Origin: Hyalangium ruber
GTDB lineage: Bacteria; Myxococcota; Myxococcia; Myxococcales; Myxococcaceae
Length of the DNA: 64,000 nt
Direction of reading: 5' to 3'
Assembly: GCF_034259325.1 (NCBI RefSeq)
Contig: NZ_JAXIVS010000006.1
Coordinates: 532,361 to 596,360 of the forward strand
Shown: one piece after another, positions 1 through 9,307 of the stretch
Numbering within the stretch: position 1 is the first letter of the stretch
How the letters are laid out: each line of letters opens with the position of its first letter
The notes under the pieces: generated by a model
What the model saw: the letters and a program-made list of their open reading frames with translations, nothing else
What the model was told of the DNA's origin: nothing
The model's database searches: none
Translations under genes and position numbers: made by a program

Positions 1-287
1 TGGTGGAGGACGGCACAGTTCGCCGCGCGAGCGAGGACGCGGTGAACGGCCGGGTGCTCATCATCGACCACGGCCGAGGAGTGACGACGGCCTACTGTCA
101 CAACTCGGAGTTGCTCGTGAAGCGGGGCCAGCACGTGAAGCGAGGCGAGCTCATTGCCTACTCGGGCAACACAGGTCGCTCCACCGGGCCGCACCTGCAC
201 TACCAACTCGAGCTGTCCTCGCAGCCCGTGGACCCGCTGCGCTTCCGCGTCCGGTCGAACGCCGTGGCCACCGAGTCCAAGCCCTGA
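1..287 (+). CDS. M23-family (LytM/lysostaphin-type) peptidase, C-terminal part
   Basis: Only the C-terminal 95 or so residues are in the window; the gene begins upstream, and the GTG at 3 is probably internal. The visible part is the classic M23 beta-barrel end: a GRVLIIDHG strand, a TAYCHN stretch, a VKRGQHVKRGE loop, then GNTGRSTGPHLHYQL, in which the HLH pair supplies zinc ligands of the LytM active site. It closes with the usual PVDPLRF tail. M23 enzymes cut peptidoglycan cross-bridges or act as divisome/amidase activators. Whether the first zinc ligand is present upstream (active or EnvC-like inactive) cannot be seen. dut follows 75 bp later on the same strand. Confidence 0.9.
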   Translation, partial: VEDGTVRRASEDAVNGRVLIIDHGRGVTTAYCHNSELLVKRGQHVKRGELIAYSGNTGRSTGPHLHYQLELSSQPVDPLRFRVRSNAVATESKP

Positions 288-362
288 GCTTAAGGGCCGC
301 TCCCGGGCGCCATAAGGCAAGGTCCTCGGCGGGGGCTCCGCTTCCGTGCTACTTCGCGGGGC

Positions 363-821
363 ATGTCCTCCCGCGTGACCCTCCAGGTGCGCCGTGTGCG
401 CCCCAACCACCCGGATCCGTTGCCCCTCCCCCGGTACGAGACGGCGCTCGCCGCCGGGTTGGACCTGCGCGCGGACATCGAGGAAGAGCGCACACTGAAG
501 TCCCTCGAGCGCTTCGCCGTGCCCACCGGGCTCGCCCTCGCGCTGCCCCCCGGCTACGAGGGGCAGGTGCGCCCCCGCTCGGGCCTGGCGCTCAAGCATG
601 GCGTCACCTTGCTCAATTCTCCGGGCACCATCGACGCGGACTACCGGGGCGAGGTGCAGGTGATCCTCGTCAACCTCTCCCAGGAGCCCTTCACCCTTCG
701 TCGCGGGGACCGGGTCGCCCAGTTGGTGGTGGCGCCCGTCACAACCGCCGAGATTCAGGAGGTGGCCCTTCTGGATACCACCCCACGGGGTGAGGGGGGC
801 TTCGGCTCGACAGGTCGATGA
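363..821 (+). CDS. dut: dUTP diphosphatase (dUTPase)
   Basis: This is a homotrimeric-type dUTPase of 152 residues, the normal length. It hydrolyses dUTP to dUMP and pyrophosphate, keeping uracil out of DNA and supplying dUMP for thymidylate. All five family motifs are visible in order: AGLDLRAD (motif 1), [11 protein letters not shown] (motif 2, phosphate-binding Ser), [11 protein letters not shown] (motif 3, uracil/deoxyribose pocket with the catalytic Asp), [10 protein letters not shown] (motif 4) and the C-terminal P-loop-like [10 protein letters not shown] (motif 5). The ATG at 363 gives the full fold; no strong ribosome-binding site precedes it. Its end lies 94 bp before the kinase gene start. 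Confidence 0.97.
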   Translation: MSSRVTLQVRRVRPNHPDPLPLPRYETALAAGLDLRADIEEERTLKSLERFAVPTGLALALPPGYEGQVRPRSGLALKHGVTLLNSPGTIDADYRGEVQVILVNLSQEPFTLRRGDRVAQLVVAPVTTAEIQEVALLDTTPRGEGGFGSTGR

Positions 822-915
822 CACGGGACCGTTCCTTGCTGGCCCGGGAGCGGGCAGGATAAGGAGAGAGCGGGCCCTGTGCCGGAGGCCCGCGAGGACC
901 TGGAGTCCATCCCCC

Positions 916-3045
916 GTGCTCTGCAAGCGCTGTGGCAGCCACGTTCCCGAGACGAGCGATTCCTGCCCGACCTGCGGCCTGAAGTACGACGCAGCCGCCC
1001 GGCAGGCCGCGGGTGCCTCCGCGCGCAAGCGGGGTGCGGTTGAGGGCGCTCCCTACAAGGCGGGTGATGTAGCCGCCGGGCGCTATGCCATCCGCGAGCT
1101 GGTGGGCGCCGGTCCCGTGGGCTACGTCTTCCGGGCGCTGGACCAGACGCATGACGTGGAGGTGGCTCTCAAGGTCATCAACCCCCGGCTGCTCCAGGAG
1201 CCCGAGGAGCGCACCCAGTTCTCCCTGGTGCTCCGGGTGGGCAAGAAGCTCGGCCACCCGCACCTGCTTCGCGTGTACGAGGAGGGCTTTGATCAGGACC
1301 GGCCCTTCTTCACCACGCAGCTCGTCGAGGGCATGACGCTGCGCCGCATGATGGAGATGCGCGTGGCCAAGGGGCAGCCCTTCACCCTCAGGGAAGTGGA
1401 GCCGCTGCTGGGCCAGCTCGCCAGCGCGCTGGACGCCGCGCACCGTTACGGGCCGCACTCGGACCTCAAGCCCGAGAACATCATCGTCCTGCCGGACATG
1501 CTCAAGGTGACGGACTACGGGCTCGCGCTGGGCCTGCCGCGCCCGCCCTTCGTCCAGGCCCAGAAGGGCTTCCGTGCCGATGGCTACATCGCCCCCGAGT
1601 ACGCCTCGGGCGGTGAGATCGACACGCGCATGGACCTGTACTCGCTCGCGGCCATCGTGGGCGAGATGCTCACCGGGCTCATGCCGGATGGCGACGGCAT
1701 CCCCGAGGTCCTGATGAAGAATCCGGACCTCCCGCCCGCCTTCGAGGCGCTCTACCGGCGCGCGCTCAACGCCAACCCCACCGCCCGCCCGAGGACCGCC
1801 GGAGAGTTCGCCGCCGAGTTCTCCTCCATCGTGGCGAGCAACTCCTCGGGGACGAGTCGCCCTCCCAAGTCCGCGCCGCCCGTGGGGCAGTCCGCTTCGT
1901 CTTCCACGGCGCGCACAGGGGACAAGCCTCCCCCGCCGGTGCCTACGGATCAGCTCCCTGTCGTCAACATCGCGCCGCCCGTGATGGTTCGTCCCGCGTT
2001 GAAGGACGACGCGCCGGTCGATGCCACCCAGCCCATGGACGCGGCGATGCTGGCCGCCATCATGGCGGCTCCGCCGGGAACCGCCCCTCCCGCCGGGGGC
2101 CAGGCGCCAGCGCCTTCCGAGCCGGTCGCGAAGCCCACCGCCCAGGTGAAGCCCGCGGAGCCTCGGCCCGCGCCGAAGGCGAATGCGTCCCCAGCCCCCA
2201 CTCCGCCTCGTGCCGCCGCGAAGCCCGCGGCCGCGCCTCGGCCCAAGAAGGCTCCCGACAAGCGCTCCCAGCCCGTGCTCTGGCTCGTGCTGCTCACGGT
2301 GGCGGGGCTGGCGACGGGCTCGGCGGGGGGGTATGTGCTTCTGAAGCGGCTTCGTGCAGGGCAGGAGACGGGCACTCCGGCCGTGGGAGGGCAGGACCCC
2401 GGCCGCACTCAGCCGGTCAATCCGCAAGCCAGCCCGGTGAGCGACCCGATGGCACCCGCGGGAAGCTGTCCCCCAGGGATGCGGCTGGTGAGTGGCGGGA
2501 CGTTCAAGATGGGGGCTCCCGCGGGCGAAAAGGACAAGACGTTCGACGAGCGCGAGCTGGAGAACGTCCAGGTGGCCTCCTTCTGCATCGACGAGTACGA
2601 GCACCCCAACCAGAAGGGCAATCCGCCCACCATCAACGTGAGCTGGCTGGAGGCGAAGCAGGCCTGCGAGAGCCTGAGCAAGAGGCTCTGCACGGAGGAG
2701 GAGTGGGAGAAGGCCTGCAAGGGTCCGGGCAGCGCCCGCTTCCCTTACGGCAATGACTTCGACCCGGACCGCTGCAACACCGAGGACGCGTCCAACAAGG
2801 ACCGTGCGGTGGCCGCCTCGGGCAGCTTCCCGCAGTGCCGCTCGGCCTACGGCGTCATGGATCTCTCCGGCAACGTGACGGAGTGGACCTCCTCGACGAG
2901 CCAGGACGGGACGGTCATGGCTCAGAAGGGTGGAAACTTCGCCCGCTCGGATAGCTCGGTGCGCTGCTCGGCGCGCAGGAGCGTCGTGCCCACCGAGCGC
3001 GACCAGAACCTGGGCTTCCGTTGCTGCGCGGGTGTCGGACCATGA
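916..3045 (+). CDS. Membrane Ser/Thr protein kinase with N-terminal zinc ribbon and C-terminal FGE/sulfatase-modifying-type domain
   Basis: This 709-residue protein is read from GTG 916; the longer frame from 790 would overlap dut and lacks family character. It opens with a four-Cys zinc ribbon (CKRC...CPTC, residues 3-20). A Hanks-type kinase domain follows at about 57-320, with glycine loop GAGPVG (64-69), Lys86, catalytic loop HSDLKPEN (181-188) and DYG (200-202). HSD replaces HRD, so it is a non-RD kinase; Asp183 and the Lys/Asn partners are kept, so activity is plausible. A Pro/Ala-rich linker leads to one membrane helix (about 451-475) and an FGE-type domain (516-709) with LSGNVTEW and GFRCC. 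The C-terminal domain probably senses or binds outside the membrane. The stop overlaps the next gene (ATGA). Confidence 0.9.
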   Translation: MLCKRCGSHVPETSDSCPTCGLKYDAAARQAAGASARKRGAVEGAPYKAGDVAAGRYAIRELVGAGPVGYVFRALDQTHDVEVALKVINPRLLQEPEERTQFSLVLRVGKKLGHPHLLRVYEEGFDQDRPFFTTQLVEGMTLRRMMEMRVAKGQPFTLREVEPLLGQLASALDAAHRYGPHSDLKPENIIVLPDMLKVTDYGLALGLPRPPFVQAQKGFRADGYIAPEYASGGEIDTRMDLYSLAAIVGEMLTGLMPDGDGIPEVLMKNPDLPPAFEALYRRALNANPTARPRTAGEFAAEFSSIVASNSSGTSRPPKSAPPVGQSASSSTARTGDKPPPPVPTDQLPVVNIAPPVMVRPALKDDAPVDATQPMDAAMLAAIMAAPPGTAPPAGGQAPAPSEPVAKPTAQVKPAEPRPAPKANASPAPTPPRAAAKPAAAPRPKKAPDKRSQPVLWLVLLTVAGLATGSAGGYVLLKRLRAGQETGTPAVGGQDPGRTQPVNPQASPVSDPMAPAGSCPPGMRLVSGGTFKMGAPAGEKDKTFDERELENVQVASFCIDEYEHPNQKGNPPTINVSWLEAKQACESLSKRLCTEEEWEKACKGPGSARFPYGNDFDPDRCNTEDASNKDRAVAASGSFPQCRSAYGVMDLSGNVTEWTSSTSQDGTVMAQKGGNFARSDSSVRCSARRSVVPTERDQNLGFRCCAGVGP

Positions 3046-3980
3046 GCCTGGCGAGGGGGGCCCTGCTGCTCGCGCTGCTGCCCGTGATGGCCGTTGCCCA
3101 GGCGCGCCCCAAGGTGGTGGCGGTGAAGTCCGCGGACCTGGCGGCCTACGGCTCCGTCATCGCCGGCTTCCGCGCCGAGGCCGACGCGGACGTGCAGGAG
3201 GTGATGCTCGACGAGAGCAGCGCCACCGCCGCGCGTGTCTTCAAGAAGCTGGCGACGCAGAAGCCCTCGCTGGTGCTGGCGCTGGGGCCGCTGGCGGCCA
3301 ACGCCGCGCGTCGCTCCCTGAGCGAGGACACCCCCGTGCTCTTCGTCATGGTGCCCTACTTCGAGAAGTATGGCCTGGAGGGCCCCAACGTCACCGGCAT
3401 CGCGTTGACGAGCGACTACACCCCGGAGCTGGGCGCTCTCAAGGCCATGGCTCCCAAGGCTCGCAAGGTGGGCATCCTCCACGATCCGCGCTTCTCCGCC
3501 CGGCAGGTGCAGATGGCGCAGGAGGCGGCCGGAGGCCTGGGGCTGAGCATCGTCCCGCTGGAGACGGACGGGCAGGGCAAGGTGGAGAAGGTGCTGGAGG
3601 GAGCGGCGGGCAAGGTGGATGCGCTGATGATGGTGGCCGACAAGACGGTCGCCAACACCACCGTGTTCCAGGCGCTCATCGCCTTTGCCCAGGCGCAGAA
3701 GATTCCCGTGGTGGGGCTCACCGTCAGTCAGGTGAAGGAGGGCGCCACGCTCGCGGTGTCCCCCAGTCCCACGGCCATCGGCCAACAGGCGGGGCGGCTC
3801 TCCAACCGCATCATCCACGAGAAGGTGGACCCTGGAGCGCTGGCGGTGGCCCAGCCGGAGGGCATGGACATCGTTGTCAATCTCACCGCCGCGCGGAAAC
3901 TGGCCTCCTCCTGTGATGCCGCGATGGAGCTGATGCGCTATGCGGCCAAGCGGGACTTTCCCGTGAGGGTCTACGAGTGA
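3042..3980 (+). CDS. ABC-type substrate-binding protein (ABC_sub_bind / TrpX-like family)
   Basis: The 312-residue protein has a Sec signal (LARGALLLALLPVMAVAQA) and the bilobal Rossmann-like periplasmic fold seen in the ABC_sub_bind family: LVLALGPLAANAA, PVLFVMVP, GIALTSDYTPELGALKAMAP, KVGILHDPRFS and PVVGLTVSQVKEGA. Such proteins bind small amino acids or aromatic ligands for an ABC importer, but no permease or ATPase lies beside it. Here it is translationally coupled to the upstream membrane kinase (start ATG overlaps that stop) and to purB downstream. It could therefore be a sensor partner of the kinase rather than a transport component. That role is inference from position only. The ATG at 3042 is chosen because of the ATGA overlap and signal peptide. 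Confidence 0.8.
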   Translation: MSLARGALLLALLPVMAVAQARPKVVAVKSADLAAYGSVIAGFRAEADADVQEVMLDESSATAARVFKKLATQKPSLVLALGPLAANAARRSLSEDTPVLFVMVPYFEKYGLEGPNVTGIALTSDYTPELGALKAMAPKARKVGILHDPRFSARQVQMAQEAAGGLGLSIVPLETDGQGKVEKVLEGAAGKVDALMMVADKTVANTTVFQALIAFAQAQKIPVVGLTVSQVKEGATLAVSPSPTAIGQQAGRLSNRIIHEKVDPGALAVAQPEGMDIVVNLTAARKLASSCDAAMELMRYAAKRDFPVRVYE

Positions 3981-5290
3981 TTCCGCGATACAGCCGACAG
4001 GAGATGACCTCCCTCTGGTCCGACGTGGCCCGCCTGCGCCGCTGGCGCGACGTGGAGCTCGCCGCGCTGGAGGGCATGGTGGAGGCAAAGCTCGCCCCAC
4101 GTGAGGCGCTGGACGATTGCCGCGCCCGTGCCGGTGACTTCAGCCCGGAGGACGCCGCGCGCATCGAGGAGATCGAGCGCACCACCAAGCATGACGTGAT
4201 CGCCTTCCTCACCTTCATGGAGGAGCGGGTGGGGCCCAGCGCGCGTTGGCTGCACCTGGGCATGACGTCCTCGGATGTGCTGGACACCTCGCTGGGGATG
4301 ACGCTCCGTGACGCGCTGGACCTCATCCTCAAGGGGCTGACGCGGGTGATGGCGGCGGTGGAGAAGCGTGCCTTCGAGCACCGCCACACGGTGATGATGG
4401 GGCGCAGCCACGGCATCCACGCCGAGCCCATCACCTTCGGGCACAAGCTGGCCATCTGGTACGACGAGCTGAGTCGTGCCCAGGCCCGTCTGGAGCGCGC
4501 GCGGGAGACCATCGCCGTGGGGAAGATCTCCGGCGCGGTGGGCACCTTCGCGCACCTGCCTCCGGCGGTGGAGGAGCACGTGTGCCGCAAGCTGGGCCTG
4601 CACGCGGCGCCGGCCTCCAGCCAGATCGTCCAGCGAGACCGGCACGCGGAGTACTTCACCGCCCTGGCCCTGTTGGGCTCGAGCATCGAGAAGTTCGCGG
4701 TGGAGATCCGCCACCTGCAGCGCACCGAGGTGCGCGAGGCGGAGGAGGCCTTCACCGCGGGGCAGAAGGGCTCCAGCGCGATGCCGCACAAGCGCAACCC
4801 CATCCTCTCGGAGAACCTCACGGGGCTGGCGCGGCTGCTGCGCGGCTACTCGCTGAGCGCCATGGAGGACGTGGCGCTGTGGCACGAGCGGGACATCTCT
4901 CACTCCTCCGTGGAGCGGGTAATCGGCCCGGATGCCACCATCGTGGCGGACTTCATGCTCCACCGCTTCGCGGGGCTGATGGAGAACCTGCGCGTCTACC
5001 CCGAGCAGATGGCGAAGAACCTGGAGCTGCTGGGGGGAGTGGTGAACTCGCAGCGCATCCTGCTGGAGCTGGCGCGCAAGGGCATGGACCGGCAGGCCGC
5101 CTACGTCGTCGTCCAGCGCAACGCGATGAAGATGTACGAGGAGGGCGTGGACTTCCGCCAGGCGCTGCTGAAGGACGCGGACCTGCTGAAGATGATGACG
5201 CCCGAGGAGATCAACGACTGCTTCTCCACGGGCTACCACACGCGGCACGTGGACGACATCTTCCGCCGGGTGTTCGGGCGCAGCCAGTAG
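3977..5290 (+). CDS. purB: Adenylosuccinate lyase
   Basis: This 437-residue enzyme of the fumarase/aspartase superfamily releases fumarate from SAICAR and from adenylosuccinate in purine and AMP synthesis. Visible signatures are the MTSSDVLDT substrate loop, the GRSHGIHAEP stretch with the general-acid His, and the superfamily signature SSAMPHKRNP with the catalytic serine loop. Length and motif spacing match bacterial PurB. The start is GTG at 3977, overlapping the TGA of the preceding binding-protein gene (GTGA), so it is coupled to that gene. purC is nearby (8309-9265) but on the other strand. Only 3 bp separate its stop from the convergent histidine-kinase gene. Confidence 0.97.
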   Translation: MIPRYSRQEMTSLWSDVARLRRWRDVELAALEGMVEAKLAPREALDDCRARAGDFSPEDAARIEEIERTTKHDVIAFLTFMEERVGPSARWLHLGMTSSDVLDTSLGMTLRDALDLILKGLTRVMAAVEKRAFEHRHTVMMGRSHGIHAEPITFGHKLAIWYDELSRAQARLERARETIAVGKISGAVGTFAHLPPAVEEHVCRKLGLHAAPASSQIVQRDRHAEYFTALALLGSSIEKFAVEIRHLQRTEVREAEEAFTAGQKGSSAMPHKRNPILSENLTGLARLLRGYSLSAMEDVALWHERDISHSSVERVIGPDATIVADFMLHRFAGLMENLRVYPEQMAKNLELLGGVVNSQRILLELARKGMDRQAAYVVVQRNAMKMYEEGVDFRQALLKDADLLKMMTPEEINDCFSTGYHTRHVDDIFRRVFGRSQ

Positions 5291-5293
5291 TCG

Positions 5294-7333
5294 CTAAGCC
5301 CAGCCGTGCCCGGCGTTCGGCCCCGTGGTCGCCGCTCGCCGGACCTCTTCCTTCAGCGCTCCGATGATGGCGTCCAGCTCCGTCTGGATGGCGTGGATGG
5401 CGGCGCGGATCCGGCCCGCGTCGCTCTCCTTCTCCGCCAGGGCCCTGCGGCCCTGCTGCAGCGCGGATTGCAGCGCGTGAGCCTCCAGCAGCTCCAGGGT
5501 CATCTTGATCTTGTGAGCGTGGAACTCGAACTCCTCCGGGCTGCCGTTCTCGAGGGCCTTCTGGAACTCGTGCTTCTGGGTCTCGGAGGTGGTGATGGCG
5601 ATGGTGGCGAACTCGATCAGCGCCTCGGGATCGCCCTCGGCCAGGCTCCGGAACTTCTCCAGGTGGAAGGGCGGGGGCGCCGCGGTGACGTCCGCTGCTT
5701 CGTATCCCCGCTCCGGCGCGCTCGCAGCGAGGCTGCTCGCGGGAGTGGCATTGGAGCGAGAGGCGTGCATGGCGATCTTCGCGAAGAGCTCATCCGGCCG
5801 GAACGGCTTGCCGACGAAGTCCGTGAAGCCGGCGGAGGCGAGCCGCTCCTCCAGGCCCATCCGGGCCGAGGCCGTCAGGGCCAGGATGGGCAAGCGCCGG
5901 AAGCGCTCCTCGGGAAGCGCTCGGAGGGTGTGGGTGGCGGCGTAGCCATCCATCTCCGGCATCTGCAGGTCCATCAACACCAGGTCGTAGGGCGTCTTCT
6001 GGAGCTTCTCCACGGCCTGCCGCCCGTTGCCCACCACGTCGAAGTGGATGCCCCATTTCCGCAGGAACTGTGAGAGCACGAAGATGTTGATGGCGTTGTC
6101 TTCGGCCACCAGGACCTTGAGCCCCTGGACGTCCTGCGCGTTCGCTCCGACCTGCGCGGGGCGCTCGACCGCTTTCTCCACGTGAGCGACCTTCAGGCGC
6201 AGGCTGAAGGAGAACGACGAGCCCGCCCCAGGCACGCTCTCCACGCGCATGGTGCTGCCATACAGCTCCAGCAGCTTCTGGCAGATGGCGAGGCCCAGGC
6301 CGGTGCCTCCGTACGTCATGTTGACGTCGTAGCTGGCCTGGGTGAACTCCTCGAAGATGTGCCCCAGGCGGTCCTGGGGAATCCCGATGCCCGTGTCGGT
6401 GACCTGGAAGTCCAGGCCGACGGCATCCGAGAGCACCTCTCGGGTCCGCAGCGCCACCGTCACGGTTCCCGTCTCGGTGAACTTGATGGCGTTGCCCAGC
6501 AGGTTGCTGAGCACCTGGCCGATCTTGACCGGATCCCCCATCAGCCAGGCGGGCACCTGCTCGTCGATCTCCACCTGGACCGAGAGCTTCTTCTCCTCCA
6601 CCTTGGCGTTGAAGCCGCAGACGATGCCGTAGATGAGCTGGCGCAGGTCGAAGCGCCGCTCCTCCAGCGTCACCTTGCCTGCCTCGATCTTGCTGAAGTC
6701 CAGCACGTTGTTGAGCAGGCCCAGCAGCGTCTCCGAGGAGGCTTGCAGGACGCTGACGTACTTCTCCTGCTCGGGCGAGAGCTCCGTCTGCAGCAGCAGC
6801 CCCGACAGCCCGATGATGGCGTTCATCGGGGTGCGGATCTCATGGCTGATCATCGACAGGAAGTCCGCCTTGGCCTTGGCGGCCTGCTCCGCCTTCTTCC
6901 GGGCCAGCTGCAGCTCCCGCTCGTAGTTCTTCCGGTCCGTGATGTTGAAGAGGGTGGTCCGGTTGAGCAGCGGCTTACCCTCCGCATCCCGCTTCTGGAA
7001 GGTGCTGACCAGCACCGGCAGCGGCAGGCCGCTCTTGCACATCAGGTCGAAGTTGACCTCCTGGACCAGGCCCTGCATCCGCAGCAGGGGCCCGTAGTGC
7101 GTCTCGTGGTAGATCTTCCCCCCCATGCCCAGCAGGTCCTGGAACCGCTTGCCGCCCAGCAGCTCCTCGCGCTGGTAGCCCGTCCAGCTCAGGAAGGTCT
7201 GGTTGACCTTGACGATGGTGCCGTTGGGCAGCGTGGAGATGTAGCCACAGGGCGCGTTCTCATAGAGGTCCTCGACGCTCTCCTCGATGAGCGCCGCGTC
7301 GGTACCGCCATGGGGAGGGGCTGAGGTATTCAA
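5294..7333 (-). CDS. PAS-containing hybrid sensor histidine kinase (PAS-HisKA-HATPase-REC-Hpt)
   Basis: The 679-residue protein has no clear membrane segment. The order is PAS (about 20-135), a short coiled coil, HisKA with SHEIRTPMN (His164), HATPase_c with DTGIGIP and GGTGLGLAI (about 265-380), a receiver domain with phospho-acceptor Asp455 in [13 protein letters not shown], and a C-terminal Hpt-like domain whose AHKIK motif supplies His607. It can therefore run an internal His-Asp-His relay and pass phosphate to an unlinked regulator. The 15-bp gap to the upstream RsbQ-like hydrolase puts both in one transcript. The ENAPCGY and YHETHY features of the PAS resemble those paired with RsbQ hydrolases, so the hydrolase probably supplies the signal. 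Confidence 0.93.
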   Translation of the reverse strand: MNTSAPPHGGTDAALIEESVEDLYENAPCGYISTLPNGTIVKVNQTFLSWTGYQREELLGGKRFQDLLGMGGKIYHETHYGPLLRMQGLVQEVNFDLMCKSGLPLPVLVSTFQKRDAEGKPLLNRTTLFNITDRKNYERELQLARKKAEQAAKAKADFLSMISHEIRTPMNAIIGLSGLLLQTELSPEQEKYVSVLQASSETLLGLLNNVLDFSKIEAGKVTLEERRFDLRQLIYGIVCGFNAKVEEKKLSVQVEIDEQVPAWLMGDPVKIGQVLSNLLGNAIKFTETGTVTVALRTREVLSDAVGLDFQVTDTGIGIPQDRLGHIFEEFTQASYDVNMTYGGTGLGLAICQKLLELYGSTMRVESVPGAGSSFSFSLRLKVAHVEKAVERPAQVGANAQDVQGLKVLVAEDNAINIFVLSQFLRKWGIHFDVVGNGRQAVEKLQKTPYDLVLMDLQMPEMDGYAATHTLRALPEERFRRLPILALTASARMGLEERLASAGFTDFVGKPFRPDELFAKIAMHASRSNATPASSLAASAPERGYEAADVTAAPPPFHLEKFRSLAEGDPEALIEFATIAITTSETQKHEFQKALENGSPEEFEFHAHKIKMTLELLEAHALQSALQQGRRALAEKESDAGRIRAAIHAIQTELDAIIGALKEEVRRAATTGPNAGHGWA

Positions 7334-7348
7334 GGCGGGTTCAAGGAC

Positions 7349-8149
7349 CTATGCCGCGAGGAAGCTGCTCATGGCGGCGATGGTTTCCGCGGGCTCGCTG
7401 AGGTGGGGGCAGTGCCCCGTGGCGCTCAGTTGGTGGAAGTGGCTGTTGGCCAGGTGCTGGTGCAGGTACCGGCCCACCGCCTCTGGCGCGATGATGTCCT
7501 CGCTGCACTGGAGGATGAGCGCCCGCTTCTTCAGCTTCGGCAGGTCGGTCCGGTTGTCGGACAGGAAGGTGGCGCGCGCGAAGTGCTTGGCGATCTCGGG
7601 GTTGGTTCGACAGAAGCTGTTGGTCAGCTCCTCGCCGAGGTGCGGGCGATCCGGGTTGCCCATGATCGACGGCGCCATCGCGCTGGACCAGCCAAGGTAG
7701 TTGCTGTCCAGGGACTCGAGCAGCCCGTCGATGTCTCCCCGGCTGAACCCACCCACGTAGTCGCCGTCATTGATGTAGCAGGGGGAGGGGCCGATCAGCA
7801 CCAGCTTGTCGAACCGCTCCGGCTCGGCGATCGCCGCCAGCACGCCGATCATCGCGCTCACCGAGTGCCCGACGAAGACGGCGTCCTTCAGCGCCAGCTC
7901 GCGGCAGATCTCCAGCACGTCGTCCGCATAACCCTTCAAGCTGCTGTATTTGGTGCGGTTGAACGCGGAGATGTCGGACTGTCCGGCGCCAACGTGATCG
8001 AAGAGAACGATGTGGTAATCGTCCTGGAAAGCGGGCGTGATGAACCGCCACATGTTCTGATCACAGCCATAGCCGTGGGCCAGGACCATGGCCTTCCTGC
8101 CGCGCCCCATGACTCGGACGTTGTTCCTCTTGAGCGCGCTCGCGGCCAT
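7349..8149 (-). CDS. RsbQ-like alpha/beta hydrolase (signalling partner of PAS domains)
   Basis: The 266-residue alpha/beta hydrolase matches Bacillus subtilis RsbQ in length and along its sequence (remembered comparison): GHGYGCDQ-type oxyanion region, FDHVGAGQSD, GHSVSAM with nucleophile Ser96, PSPCYIND, the LQCSEDIIAP segment with Asp218, and TGHCPHLS with His246. This triad sits at almost the same residue numbers as in RsbQ. RsbQ is not a general esterase; it activates the PAS domain of RsbP. Here the gene directly precedes a PAS hybrid histidine kinase in one operon, so the same sensing pair appears wired to a phosphorelay. The ATG at 8149 (after GGGAAG) is preferred over 8179 because it restores the RsbQ N terminus. 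Confidence 0.92.
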   Translation of the reverse strand: MAASALKRNNVRVMGRGRKAMVLAHGYGCDQNMWRFITPAFQDDYHIVLFDHVGAGQSDISAFNRTKYSSLKGYADDVLEICRELALKDAVFVGHSVSAMIGVLAAIAEPERFDKLVLIGPSPCYINDGDYVGGFSRGDIDGLLESLDSNYLGWSSAMAPSIMGNPDRPHLGEELTNSFCRTNPEIAKHFARATFLSDNRTDLPKLKKRALILQCSEDIIAPEAVGRYLHQHLANSHFHQLSATGHCPHLSEPAETIAAMSSFLAA

Positions 8150-8308
8150 GGTGACTTCCCTTTGGATTCCAGGTGGCACGGGTGCGCCACCGCATCAGGG
8201 TAGTTCAAGAGGTTGGGGCGAAATTCCACGGCCGCAAGGGGCTCCGCGAGGAATGTGGACTAGCGCCCACTCCCTCGGAGCCCGTGTTCATTGGCGGATA
8301 GCCGGTGT

Positions 8309-9265
8309 CTACAGGTGCCCCGCCGCGCGCAGGTTCTGCTCGATGCGCGCATGCACGTCACCTGCCTCCAGCTTCAGCGTCGTGCCGGTGATGCGCTCGT
8401 AGGCCGCCAGGTACTTCTCCGCCAGGTCCACGCGCACCGCGTCGGGGATCTGCGGCGGGGTGCCCTGTCCCGAGAAGTTCCGCTCGCGGATGAGCCACTG
8501 GCGGATGTTCTCCTTGTCCAGCATGCGCTGGTCCTCGCCCTTGGCGAAGCGCGCCGCGTACTCGTCCGCCACCCAGTAACGGCTGGAGTCCGGGGTGTGC
8601 ATCTCGTCGATGACGTACAGGTCGTCGCCCACCTTGCCGAACTCGTACTTGGTATCCACGAGGATCAGCCCGCGCGTGCTCGCCCAGCGCTGGCCCTCGG
8701 CGAACAGGGCCTTGGCCGCCTCGCACAGCCGTGCCCAGTCCCGGGGACTGGCCAGCCCACGCGCCAGCAGCTCCGCCTCCGAGATGGGCTCGTCGTGCTG
8801 CCCGTACTGCGCCTTCGTGGAGGGCGTAATCACCGGCTCGGGGAAGGCCTCGTCCTTGCGCAATCCGGAGGGGAAGGGCAGCCCGTAGGCGGTGTGCGTG
8901 CCCTTCTGGTAGTCGCGCCACAGGCTGCCCGTGAGGTAGCCGCGCACCACCATCTCGATGGCGAAGGGCTCACACGCGCGCGCTACGGTGACGTTCGGGT
9001 CCGGCACCTCCAGCACGTGGTTGGGGACGATGTGCTTGGTTCGCTCGAACCAGAACGTCGCCAGGCGGTTGAGCACCTCGCCCTTGAAGGGCAGGGTGGT
9101 CAGCACATGGTCGAACGCGGAGAGTCGGTCCGTGGTGACCAGGAAGAGCCGATCGCCCTTCCGGTAGGTGTCGCGGACCTTGCCCTGGTAGCGCGTTCCC
9201 AGGGTGGGGAACTGCGTCTGCCGGAGGGTGTGCGGAAGCTGGGCGTGGAGAGCGGACGTGTTCAC
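8309..9265 (-). CDS. purC: Phosphoribosylaminoimidazole-succinocarboxamide (SAICAR) synthase
   Basis: This 318-residue PurC, of the longer yeast-like/bacterial type, joins CAIR and aspartate with ATP in purine synthesis. Clear family marks are YQGKVRDTY at the N-terminal ATP-binding region, LSAFDHVL, EMVVRGYLTGSLW with the substrate-binding Arg, ILVDTKYEFG and IDEMHTPDSSRYW, plus the C-terminal YLAAYERITG segment. It follows a lipoprotein gene by 42 bp on the same strand and may share its transcript. purB, the next pathway enzyme, is 3 kb away on the opposite strand, so the pathway is dispersed here. Confidence 0.97.
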   Translation of the reverse strand: MNTSALHAQLPHTLRQTQFPTLGTRYQGKVRDTYRKGDRLFLVTTDRLSAFDHVLTTLPFKGEVLNRLATFWFERTKHIVPNHVLEVPDPNVTVARACEPFAIEMVVRGYLTGSLWRDYQKGTHTAYGLPFPSGLRKDEAFPEPVITPSTKAQYGQHDEPISEAELLARGLASPRDWARLCEAAKALFAEGQRWASTRGLILVDTKYEFGKVGDDLYVIDEMHTPDSSRYWVADEYAARFAKGEDQRMLDKENIRQWLIRERNFSGQGTPPQIPDAVRVDLAEKYLAAYERITGTTLKLEAGDVHARIEQNLRAAGHL

Positions 9266-9307
9266 GAGGCGCCTCGAACCCCGCGGGCCTGCGGGGAGGC
9301 GCGGACT

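Noticed and set aside
739..2604. 621-codon open frame antisense to the kinase gene
   Set aside because: It is an open shadow caused by GC-rich codons; its composition (Arg, Gly, His, Leu) has no domain pattern, while the plus strand has clear kinase and FGE motifs.
8171..8200. TGGCAC resembling a sigma-54 -24 element
   Set aside because: No GC/TTGC at the proper -12 distance.
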